DNA from: Clostridiales bacterium
GTDB lineage: Bacteria; Bacillota; Clostridia; Lachnospirales; Lachnospiraceae
Direction: 5' to 3'
Length of the DNA stretch: 7,984 nt
Assembly: GCA_019418195.1 (NCBI GenBank)
Contig: DYCJ01000004.1
Location: 1-7,984, forward strand
This document shows positions 1 through 5,809 of the stretch, one piece after another. Below the pieces are notes generated by a model. It saw nothing but the letters and a program-made list of their open reading frames with translations, was not told the origin of the DNA and ran no database searches. Every line of letters starts with the position of its first letter. The first letter of the stretch is position 1. Both the position numbers and the translations under genes were made by a program.

Positions 1-95
1 CACCGGGCGGTGCAACGGAGCTGATGGAAGTATTTGGAAAAGAAGAATCTCTGCGCAGGATCCGCAGAGGGATAGAGAAGTTACATGAAGTTTAA
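1..95 (+). CDS. 3' end of an unrecognised upstream gene (partial)
   Basis: The frame starting at base 3 is open from the window edge to a TAA at 93-95. It encodes about 30 residues, starting PGGATELMEVFGKEESLRRI and ending in a charged, helical-looking segment (GIEKLHEV). The composition is protein-like, while the other two + frames either stop early or read as low-complexity basic peptides. The last 11 bases overlap the start of the helicase gene, an arrangement typical of translationally coupled genes in one operon. I do not recognise the family from this fragment, so no function is given. Confidence 0.5.
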   Translation, partial: PGGATELMEVFGKEESLRRIRRGIEKLHEV

Positions 96-1917
96 TGACA
101 TGCAGCAGAAAGCGGTCGTTCACAGAACCGGGCCCTGTCAGGTATTGGCAGGGCCCGGTTCGGGTAAGACGCTCACGGTCGTAAACCGGATCCGGTATCT
201 GATCGAAGAGTGTAATGTAAGGCCTGAGGAGATACTGGTCGTTACATTTACCCGGTATGCGGCTGCTGAGATGAAATCAAGGCTGGCCGCTCTGACGGGC
301 AGAAAAAATCTTCCCGTGACAGCGGGAACTTTTCACGGGATTTATTACGGGATACTGAAGTGGGCTTACAAGTTCGACAGCCGTAATATTCTTTCGGAAG
401 AAGAAAAGTATCAGATCCTCAGATCCGTCATATCCGGACAGGATCTGGAGGTGTTCGATGAGGAAGACTTTCTCAGGGATATAGCGGAAGAGATCGGCAG
501 GATCAAAAACAACAGGCTGCCGCTGGAAGAATTTGTGTCTGCTAAAGTGAATTCAGGGTCATTCCGGGATATATACAAGGCATATGAAGAAAGGCGGAAG
601 TCTCTCAGGAAAATAGATTTTGACGATATGCTCGTGGTATGTTATGAACTGTTCCGGTCCAGACCGGATATACTTGCCTTGTGGCAGAAGAAGTTCCGGT
701 ATATCCTGGTGGATGAATTTCAGGATATCAACCGTGTGCAGTATGATGTGATCCGCATGCTGGCTCTCCCGGAAAACAATCTCTATGTCGTAGGAGACGA
801 TGATCAGGCGATCTACGGTTTCAGAGGCGCGGATTCCGAGCTGATGTTCCGGTTCCTCAGAGACTATCCGGATGCTGAGCAGATCGTGCTGGGAACCAAT
901 TATCGTTCCACAGGGAATATCGTAAAAAATTCCCTGAAAGTGATCAGCCATAATAAGAGGCGTTTTCAGAAAGAGCTGACAGCAGTAAAGGACAGCGGAA
1001 AATGTCTGCACGTCCAGGAAGTTGGGAGTCCGGCAGAAGAAGCAGAGTATGTGGCAGATCAGATTGAAAAGTATATCGGCAGGGGAAATGCCGCGGAGGA
1101 GACCGCTGTCCTGTTCCGGATCCATACAGATGCCCGGCCTCTTGTGGAGGAACTGATCAAACGGCATATCCCGTTTCAGATGAAAGAGCATCTTCCCAAC
1201 ATTTATGATCATTTTATTGCGAAAGATATACAGGCTTATCTGCGCCTTGCGTCGGGCAGAAGAGAGCGGAGAGATTTCCTCCAGGTCATGAACCGGCCGA
1301 AACGCTATATCGGGAGGGACAGTATTCAGGGGGCGGAGGTTCCGTTCGAGGATATCAGGAAATTTTACTGCGACAAGGACTGGATGCTGGACCGGATCGA
1401 CCAGTTTGAGTGGGATGTGAAAATGCTGGCAAAGATGGCGCCCTATGCGGCGATCCAGTACATCCGTAAGCGGATCGGATATGATGACTTTATCAGGGAT
1501 TATGCCTATACCCATCATGTGGAACGCGCGGATCTGAACGAGATCCTTGCCGAGCTGGAGGAGTCGGCAAAGCCCTGTTCATCCATTGAAGAATGGTTCC
1601 GTCATATTGAGGAGTACACAGAGACCCTGCGCCTAAAAGAACGGCAGAAAAGTATGGACCAGGAAGGCGTGCGATTGATGACTCTGCACGCTGCGAAAGG
1701 ACTTGAGTTTGATGCCGTCTGGCTCATCGAGGCTATGGAGGGGCAGATTCCCTATAAAAAGGCGAAGACCGACAAGGAGACGGAGGAAGAGAGACGGCTG
1801 TTCTACGTGGGGATGACAAGAGCAAGAGAACAGCTTACGGTATGCTATGCAAAAACAAAAAACGGGAAAGCTGCCGAACCTTCCCGTTTTGTGGATGAAT
1901 TGCTGGAAGACGGATAA
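85..1917 (+). CDS. UvrD/PcrA-like SF1 ATP-dependent DNA helicase, short form
   Basis: This is a superfamily 1A helicase that would couple ATP hydrolysis to 3'-5' movement on single-stranded DNA, in repair or replication restart in the cytoplasm. All core motifs are visible: the Q motif (FNDMQQKAV, residues 3-11), Walker A AGPGSGKT (22-29), motif Ia around TFTRYAAAEM (54-63), GTFHG (81-85), Walker B/motif II VDEFQD (209-214), motif III GDDDQAIYGFRG (237-248), motif IV with NYRST, motif V TLHAAKGLEF (533-542) and motif VI RRLFYVGMTRARE (570-582). At 610 residues it is clearly shorter than PcrA/UvrD (about 720-740). It ends about 28 residues after motif VI, so the C-terminal tail that contacts RNA polymerase in PcrA is absent. 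The ATG at 85 lies just upstream of the Q motif. The ribosome binding site is weak, and the start overlaps the upstream gene by 11 bases, suggesting coupling. The family is certain; whether it acts as the cell's main PcrA or as a paralogue is not. Confidence 0.93.
   Translation: MKFNDMQQKAVVHRTGPCQVLAGPGSGKTLTVVNRIRYLIEECNVRPEEILVVTFTRYAAAEMKSRLAALTGRKNLPVTAGTFHGIYYGILKWAYKFDSRNILSEEEKYQILRSVISGQDLEVFDEEDFLRDIAEEIGRIKNNRLPLEEFVSAKVNSGSFRDIYKAYEERRKSLRKIDFDDMLVVCYELFRSRPDILALWQKKFRYILVDEFQDINRVQYDVIRMLALPENNLYVVGDDDQAIYGFRGADSELMFRFLRDYPDAEQIVLGTNYRSTGNIVKNSLKVISHNKRRFQKELTAVKDSGKCLHVQEVGSPAEEAEYVADQIEKYIGRGNAAEETAVLFRIHTDARPLVEELIKRHIPFQMKEHLPNIYDHFIAKDIQAYLRLASGRRERRDFLQVMNRPKRYIGRDSIQGAEVPFEDIRKFYCDKDWMLDRIDQFEWDVKMLAKMAPYAAIQYIRKRIGYDDFIRDYAYTHHVERADLNEILAELEESAKPCSSIEEWFRHIEEYTETLRLKERQKSMDQEGVRLMTLHAAKGLEFDAVWLIEAMEGQIPYKKAKTDKETEEERRLFYVGMTRAREQLTVCYAKTKNGKAAEPSRFVDELLEDG
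125..161 (+). repeat. Perfect 13-bp GC-rich inverted repeat inside the helicase Walker A coding region
   Basis: GAACCGGGCCCTG (125-137) and its exact reverse complement CAGGGCCCGGTTC (149-161) flank 11 bases. The inner bases can add two Watson-Crick and two wobble pairs, leaving a three-base loop. The element begins 41 bases after the helicase start codon and covers codons 14-26, which encode GPCQVLAGPGS. No T-run follows on either strand, so it is not an ordinary terminator. Part of the symmetry comes from two Gly-Pro pairs both written GGGCCC, but the arms extend well past those codons. Confidence 0.8.
1851..1890 (-). terminator. Intrinsic terminator of the DUF1292 gene, embedded in the helicase 3' coding end
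   Basis: A 10-bp perfect stem pairs 1859-1868 (AAAACGGGAA on +) with 1881-1890 (TTCCCGTTTT) around a 12-base loop. Read on the - strand, the stem is followed directly by TTTTGTTTTTG, a good U-tract. It begins 34 bases past the DUF1292 stop codon, the expected place. On the + strand the stem is followed only by GTGGAT after four T, and termination there would cut off the helicase, so it probably works mainly in the - direction. Confidence 0.7.
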
Positions 1918-1923
1918 ACCGGA

Positions 1924-2223
1924 TCATTCGATGTCATCCAGGTCAATATCACCGAAATCCTGTTCCTCCATCCATTCATTAAATGCTTCGGATACCCGGT
2001 CAAATTCTTCGTCATCAAGAATATTTTCAAGACCGGGTTCTTCATCTTCGCCGTTGTCGATCAGACGGTAGAGGTAGATCTGTCCGTCTTCCCCGTCGTT
2101 ATTCTGAGGAAGCAGTGCGATGTACTGCTGTCCGTCGACTTCAAAAATGGTGAGGACATCGCATTCCAGTTCCTCATCATTGTCCAGTGTCAGAGTTACA
2201 GTGAGTGATTCATTTTCGTTCAT
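1924..2223 (-). CDS. DUF1292 domain protein (YrzB-like), acidic, function unknown
   Basis: The product is a 99-residue, strongly acidic cytosolic protein. It starts MNENESLTVTLTLDNDEELE and continues with the DUF1292 pattern of short beta strands (CDVLTIFEVDGQQYIALLPQ, then GQIYLYRLID) and an acidic C-terminal helix with EEFDRVSEAFNEW. This family is widespread in Firmicutes and has no established function. A longer frame with an ATG at 2244 exists, but AAAGGAG at 2239-2233 lies nine bases before the ATG at 2223 and would be inside the longer reading, so 2223 is chosen. It converges on the helicase with only six bases between the two stops. In bacilli the relative sits near alaS/ruvX; here it is alone. 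No enzymatic motif is visible. Confidence 0.85.
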   Translation of the reverse strand: MNENESLTVTLTLDNDEELECDVLTIFEVDGQQYIALLPQNNDGEDGQIYLYRLIDNGEDEEPGLENILDDEEFDRVSEAFNEWMEEQDFGDIDLDDIE

Positions 2224-2232
2224 ATGGTCTTT

Positions 2233-2239
2233 CTCCTTT
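2233..2239 (-). promoter_or_regulatory. Ribosome binding site that fixes the DUF1292 start
   Basis: AAAGGAG on the - strand, with nine bases to the ATG at 2223. It overlaps codons of the alternative start at 2244, which has no Shine-Dalgarno of its own, so the shorter protein is preferred. Confidence 0.75.
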
Positions 2240-2269
2240 GGCATGCCTGTTGATTTTACGGCATTTATG

Positions 2270-2282
2270 TACCATGATGGTA
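2270..2282. repeat. 13-bp palindrome between divergent genes, possible operator
   Basis: TACCAT-G-ATGGTA is a perfect 6-1-6 inverted repeat in the space between the DUF1292 and lipoprotein genes. It covers the proposed -10 of DUF1292 and lies 35 bases upstream of the -35 of the lipoprotein promoter. It is short enough to occur by chance. Confidence 0.3.
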
Positions 2283-2305
2283 TCAGATAGCGGGGGAAAA
2301 AGCAA
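2277..2305 (-). promoter_or_regulatory. Possible promoter of the DUF1292 gene
   Basis: On the - strand TTGCTT (2305-2300) is separated by 17 bases from TACCAT (2282-2277), which is preceded by TGA as in an extended -10. Matches to consensus are modest. The spacing, and a leader of roughly 40-50 bases to the ATG, are reasonable. The -10 lies inside a small inverted repeat. Confidence 0.35.
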
Positions 2306-2316
2306 GCTGCAATCTA

Positions 2317-2344
2317 TTGACATTCCCCTGAAACACGGTAGAAT
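2317..2344 (+). promoter_or_regulatory. Sigma-A-type promoter of the lipoprotein-GH13-DUF5662 unit
   Basis: A consensus -35 TTGACA (2317-2322) is separated by 16 bases from TAGAAT (2339-2344), a five-of-six match to the -10 consensus. The likely transcript start near 2351 leaves a leader of about 37 bases to the ATG at 2388, with room only for the ribosome binding site. The strong match suggests high basal expression unless a repressor acts here. Confidence 0.75.
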
Positions 2345-2387
2345 GAAAGGGTAAGGCACTGGAAAACAGAATCAGGAGGAATACGTG

Positions 2388-3374
2388 ATGAAGAAAAAGA
2401 GGATGTTTGTCCTGATGACTATATTGGCTGTACTTTTTATTTCGGGATGTAAACAGAACGTAGGCACTCCTGAGGATAATGCCGTAGTAGAAGAGACGGA
2501 GGAAGAAGAGAATCAGACAGGCGGCCACGTCTATGGGTTCTGCGCTTCGGATCTGTCAGATCCTTTTTATGAGGTGTTGAAAGAATCGGTGGGGACCGCT
2601 GCCAGTGAAGAGGAAAGCCGTATGCTCGTGCGCGATGCGGGCGGCGATACAGAATTACAGATCAGTCAGATCAGGGAATTGATCGGCGAGGGGGTAGAGG
2701 CGGTCTTTCTCTGCCCGGTGGATCCGTCTGCGGTCACGCCCGCCCTGGAGGAACTCAATGAGGCAGATATCCCTGTTATTAATCTGGATGTGCAGGTAGA
2801 CGAGAATGGACTGACCGAAGCATTTGTGGGTTCGGATGATTATAATGCAGGAAAACTATGTGGCGAGGATCTGGCCGGCAGGAAGCCGGACGGAGGTTCG
2901 GTGGTGATCGTTGACTGTCTGGATTCCCCGGCCGTTAATGAGCGCATTACAGGCTTCGAAGAGGCAATTATCAATGTGGGCTTTGAAGTTACAAGGATCG
3001 ATACAGGCAATGATTACAGTACGATTCCGGGCCAGCTGAGAGAGATCCTCTCCGCCGAAGGGCAGACAGATGCTATTATGTGCGCGGATGACCGCATGGC
3101 TGAGCAGGTGCTGGAAACGCTTGATGCAGAGAAAAGAAATGATATTCCTGTATACAGTATAGGGGGATCTCCGGCGGTAAAAAGTGCGCTGGCGGATCTT
3201 ACAAGTCCAATGACAGGAATCGGGGCAAAATCCCCGATCAATATGGGAAAGACAGCCGTAAAGACGGCGGCTGCGATCCTGGAAAACGGTGTCTATGAAC
3301 CGGAGACTTATGTTGAGACGTTCTTTATCGATAAGGATAATGTAGACATATATGGAACAGACGGCTGGCAGTGA
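2388..3374 (+). CDS. Sugar-binding lipoprotein, RbsB/LsrB-like (periplasmic-binding-protein type 1 fold)
   Basis: This is a 328-residue extracellular substrate-binding protein anchored by lipid. Residues 1-20 are a type II signal peptide (MKKKR, hydrophobic stretch, lipobox ISGC) with the lipidated Cys at 21. An acidic linker follows to about residue 48. The rest matches the Peripla_BP_4 family of ribose, galactose and AI-2 binding proteins: strand 1 with SDLSDPFYEVL, then GGDTELQISQI, a GSDDYNAGKL segment, NERITGF with the Arg (186) that contacts sugar in RbsB, and CADDRMA (232-238) in place of the usual NDxMA. AGGAGG at 2374-2379 lies eight bases before the ATG at 2388. An in-frame GTG at 2385 is also possible but spaced too close. 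No permease or ATPase gene adjoins it, so it either serves a transporter encoded elsewhere or senses a ligand. The ligand cannot be told from sequence alone. Confidence 0.9.
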   Translation: MKKKRMFVLMTILAVLFISGCKQNVGTPEDNAVVEETEEEENQTGGHVYGFCASDLSDPFYEVLKESVGTAASEEESRMLVRDAGGDTELQISQIRELIGEGVEAVFLCPVDPSAVTPALEELNEADIPVINLDVQVDENGLTEAFVGSDDYNAGKLCGEDLAGRKPDGGSVVIVDCLDSPAVNERITGFEEAIINVGFEVTRIDTGNDYSTIPGQLREILSAEGQTDAIMCADDRMAEQVLETLDAEKRNDIPVYSIGGSPAVKSALADLTSPMTGIGAKSPINMGKTAVKTAAAILENGVYEPETYVETFFIDKDNVDIYGTDGWQ

Positions 3375-3388
3375 GAAAGGAACGGAAT

Positions 3389-5182
3389 ATGAAGAAGATA
3401 ACAGGAAGACCACAGCCCTTCGGCACGGTAGTTGAAGGGACAAAAGTAAATTTTGCATTGCGTGTTCCCGCGGGAAAGGAATGTGAGCTTTTACTGTACA
3501 GAGAGGGGAAGACAAGACCGGAATGTACGTTTGACATGCCGGAGGATGAAGGGATCGGCGAAGTACGCTTTCTGGCAGTTGACGGCATTGATGCCGGACA
3601 GTATGAATACAATTTCCGTATAGACGGGCAAGTGTGTCTCGATCCTTATGTGAGAGAGGTCGCAGGCAGAGAGGCATTTGGAAAAAAGAGAGATCTTCAG
3701 AAGCATGAGATCCGCGGAAAAATCGTTTCGCCGGAGTATGACTGGGAAAATGACAGGAGACTTCATCTCCCGTGGAATGAAGTTGTGGCATACAGTCTCC
3801 ATGTAAGAGGCTTTACGAAGCATAGTTCGTCAAAAGTAGCTCATAAAGGGACTTATCTTGGGATCATTGAGAAAATCCCTTACCTGCAGCAGCTCGGCAT
3901 CAATCAGATCCAGTGTATGCCGGTCTATGAATTTGAAGAATGCGGGAAGACAAAGATCAATTACTGGGGATACGGTCCGGCTCATTATTTTGCGCCGAAA
4001 GAAGCATATGCTGCGGGAAATTCGGCGGTCCGTGAGCTCAAAGACATGGTAAAAGAGTGCCACAGGGCCGGGATCGAGGTGGTTTTGGAAATGCCATTTA
4101 CAGAAGGAGTGCCCGCACAGACTGCACTGGAGTGCCTGAAATTTTATATGCTCGAGTATCATGTGGACGGTTTCGTCGTTAATCCATATTGTGTACCATG
4201 GGAGATGCTCTGTGAGGATCCGTTATTAAAGGATATCAAGCTGATGAGGAAGGATGATGCATTCCAGAATATCATGCGCCGGTTCCTGAAAGGCGATGAG
4301 AATATGGTAAACGATGTGATGTGGGCGCTGCCGCATCATTCCGCCTCAGATGGAAAATGCAACTATATCACCGCGCAGACGGGATTCACCCTGTGGGATC
4401 TTGTCTCCTATGACTGTAAGCACAATGAAGCTAATGGTGAGAATAATACGGATGGACCGGACTATAATTACAGCTGGAACTGCGGAGCAGAAGGGCCGAG
4501 CCGTAAACGCGCAGTCATGACGCTCAGAAAAAACCAGCTGAGAAATGCTTTTGCACTTTTGCTTCTGGCGCAGGGAACACCCTGTATCCTTGCGGGGGAC
4601 GAGTTCTATAACAGCCAGAAAGGGAATAACAATGTTTACTGTCAGGATAATGAGACCGGCTGGGTTGACTGGAACAAATTAAAGACAGACGACACGCTTT
4701 TCAATTATGTCAGGGAGCTGATCGCATTCCGGAAGAAACATCCGTGCCTGCATCGCGCAGAAGAGCTCAAAGGTCTTGACCGGACGGCATGCGGAGTGCC
4801 GGACGTGTCCTATCACGGTGAAAATGCATGGCAGGTAAAATCAGAAGTGTACAGCAGACAGCTCGGGGTGCTTTATGCAGGTGAGGACCTGGGAGACACA
4901 GAATGTTTTATCGCATATAACATGCACTGGCTGCCCCATGATTTTGCACTGCCGTCACCGGGAAAAGAGAAGAGATGGTGTCTTGCGGCTGACACAGGGA
5001 AAGGATTTGTATCTGCACTGGTTCCGCTGGAAGACCAGAAGAAGATCGCGCTCCCGGAGAGAAGTATTACTGTCCTTGTGAGTGAAAAGCAGCAGAAAAA
5101 GGCAAAGAAGTCATCCCCGCGGACAAAGACAAGAAAGACAGAAAAGGCAACGGCAAAAGCCGGAGAGCAGGAGAAACAATGA
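3389..5182 (+). CDS. CBM48-GH13 protein of the GlgX/isoamylase type with all catalytic regions degenerate (probable pseudoenzyme)
   Basis: This 597-residue cytosolic protein (no signal peptide) has an N-terminal CBM48-like domain (about 6-95, FGTVVEGTKVNFALR), a GH13 barrel (about 125-480), a C-terminal beta domain and a lysine-rich tail (565-597). Debranching-enzyme signatures are clear: YSLHVRGFT (135-143), NYWGYGPAHYFAP (191-203), KHNEANGE (344-351), AGDE (402-405) and GNNNVYCQDNE (412-422). However, region I reads LEMPFTEG (233-240) where LDxVxNHT is expected, region II FVVN has Asn265 for the nucleophile Asp, the region III Glu segment is missing (DIKLMRKD, 282-289), and region IV has Gln330-Thr331 for His-Asp. 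Hydrolysis is therefore unlikely; glucan binding, scaffolding or regulation are inferred alternatives. It is somewhat shorter than GlgX (about 650-700). The start at 3389 follows AAAGGA by seven bases; a GTG at 3371 overlapping the previous stop is less likely. It is co-transcribed with the lipoprotein and coupled to the next gene. Confidence 0.87.
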   Translation: MKKITGRPQPFGTVVEGTKVNFALRVPAGKECELLLYREGKTRPECTFDMPEDEGIGEVRFLAVDGIDAGQYEYNFRIDGQVCLDPYVREVAGREAFGKKRDLQKHEIRGKIVSPEYDWENDRRLHLPWNEVVAYSLHVRGFTKHSSSKVAHKGTYLGIIEKIPYLQQLGINQIQCMPVYEFEECGKTKINYWGYGPAHYFAPKEAYAAGNSAVRELKDMVKECHRAGIEVVLEMPFTEGVPAQTALECLKFYMLEYHVDGFVVNPYCVPWEMLCEDPLLKDIKLMRKDDAFQNIMRRFLKGDENMVNDVMWALPHHSASDGKCNYITAQTGFTLWDLVSYDCKHNEANGENNTDGPDYNYSWNCGAEGPSRKRAVMTLRKNQLRNAFALLLLAQGTPCILAGDEFYNSQKGNNNVYCQDNETGWVDWNKLKTDDTLFNYVRELIAFRKKHPCLHRAEELKGLDRTACGVPDVSYHGENAWQVKSEVYSRQLGVLYAGEDLGDTECFIAYNMHWLPHDFALPSPGKEKRWCLAADTGKGFVSALVPLEDQKKIALPERSITVLVSEKQQKKAKKSSPRTKTRKTEKATAKAGEQEKQ

Positions 5183-5712
5183 TCAAAGCACTGGCACATT
5201 TTCATACGATCACAAAGCATAAGATCCTGGTCATGAAAGAATGTTTCCGGGTTGGACTGTACCGGCAGGGGTTGCTCCACGATCTTTCCAAATACAGTCC
5301 CACAGAATTCAGGGTGGGATGTAAATACTATCAGGGAACCAGGAGCCCGAACAATGCAGAGCGGGAGGATAAAGGATATTCTTCGGCATGGCTTCATCAC
5401 AAGGGAAGAAACAAACATCACTATGAATACTGGATCGATTACAGTCTGGACGGAAAACATGTGCTTGCGGGTATGAAGATGCCGGTCCGGTATGTGGTTG
5501 AGATGTTTTTGGACAGGATCGCCGCGAGCAAGGTCTACAAAGGCGATAAATATAAAGACAGTGATCCCATTGAGTATTATATGAACGGAAAGGCGGGGGA
5601 GCTGATGCATCCTGAGACCCGCGCTCTGCTGGAGAAACTTCTCCATATGCTGGCGGAGCAGGGGGAAGAGGTGACTTACCGTTATATTAAGAAAGAAGTT
5701 TTAAAAAAATAA
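5179..5712 (+). CDS. DUF5662 family protein, His-rich, function unknown
   Basis: This is a 177-residue soluble protein with no signal peptide or membrane segment. It resembles the DUF5662 family of Firmicutes and phages, for which no function is established. Visible features are His7, His9 and His14 in the first helix, a His34-Asp35 pair in LLHDLSKYSPTEF, then WLHHKGRNKHHYEYW (71-85) with His73, His74, His80, His81 and Glu83. This spacing of His and Asp on a mainly helical protein recalls HD-type metal sites, so a metal-dependent hydrolase is possible, but that is inference. The ATG overlaps the GH13 stop (ATGA), and AGGAG at 5169-5173 lies five bases upstream inside the GH13 gene, so its translation is probably coupled to the GH13 protein. 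It is the last gene before a strong hairpin. Confidence 0.82.
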   Translation: MIKALAHFHTITKHKILVMKECFRVGLYRQGLLHDLSKYSPTEFRVGCKYYQGTRSPNNAEREDKGYSSAWLHHKGRNKHHYEYWIDYSLDGKHVLAGMKMPVRYVVEMFLDRIAASKVYKGDKYKDSDPIEYYMNGKAGELMHPETRALLEKLLHMLAEQGEEVTYRYIKKEVLKK

Positions 5713-5715
5713 CAG

Positions 5716-5773
5716 AAGCCCCGGGCGTGTACTGAAAACGGCAGAACAGCCGGTACAGTACCGTCCGGGGCTT
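5716..5773. terminator. Long hairpin between convergent genes, probable bidirectional terminator
   Basis: AAGCCCCGGGCG (5716-5727) pairs with CGTCCGGGGCTT (5762-5773) with one G-U. After a single bulged T, GTACTG (5729-5734) pairs with CAGTAC (5756-5761), and CGGC/GCCG (5739-5742, 5749-5752) closes a six-base loop. On + the stem runs into TTTATATA. On - it is followed a few bases later by TTATTTTTTT. It starts four bases past the DUF5662 stop and lies 36 bases past the luxS stop on the other strand, so it can serve both transcripts. It is longer and more branched than a minimal terminator. Confidence 0.75.
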
Positions 5774-5809
5774 TATATACCCGGAGAAGACCATGCGGGA
5801 CAGAGAAGG

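Noticed and set aside
51..67. Inverted repeat CTGCG/CGCAG before the helicase start
   Set aside because: Only five pairs, within coding sequence of the upstream gene; it is not distinguishable from chance.
559..1518. 319-codon open frame on the - strand inside the helicase gene
   Set aside because: It is antisense to conserved helicase motifs, has no ribosome binding site and reads as a mirror of the + strand codons.
3219..3238. 7-bp perfect stem ATCGGGG/CCCCGAT inside the lipoprotein gene
   Set aside because: No T-run follows on either strand and it lies in mid-gene, so it is not a terminator. It is probably chance.
2856..3791. 311-codon open frame on the - strand across the lipoprotein and GH13 genes
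   Set aside because: It is rich in Cys, His, Arg and Ser, as expected of a shadow frame, and spans two well-supported genes.
4873..5646. 257-codon open frame on the - strand across the GH13/DUF5662 junction
   Set aside because: It covers two supported genes in antisense, with no initiation signal and no recognisable domain.
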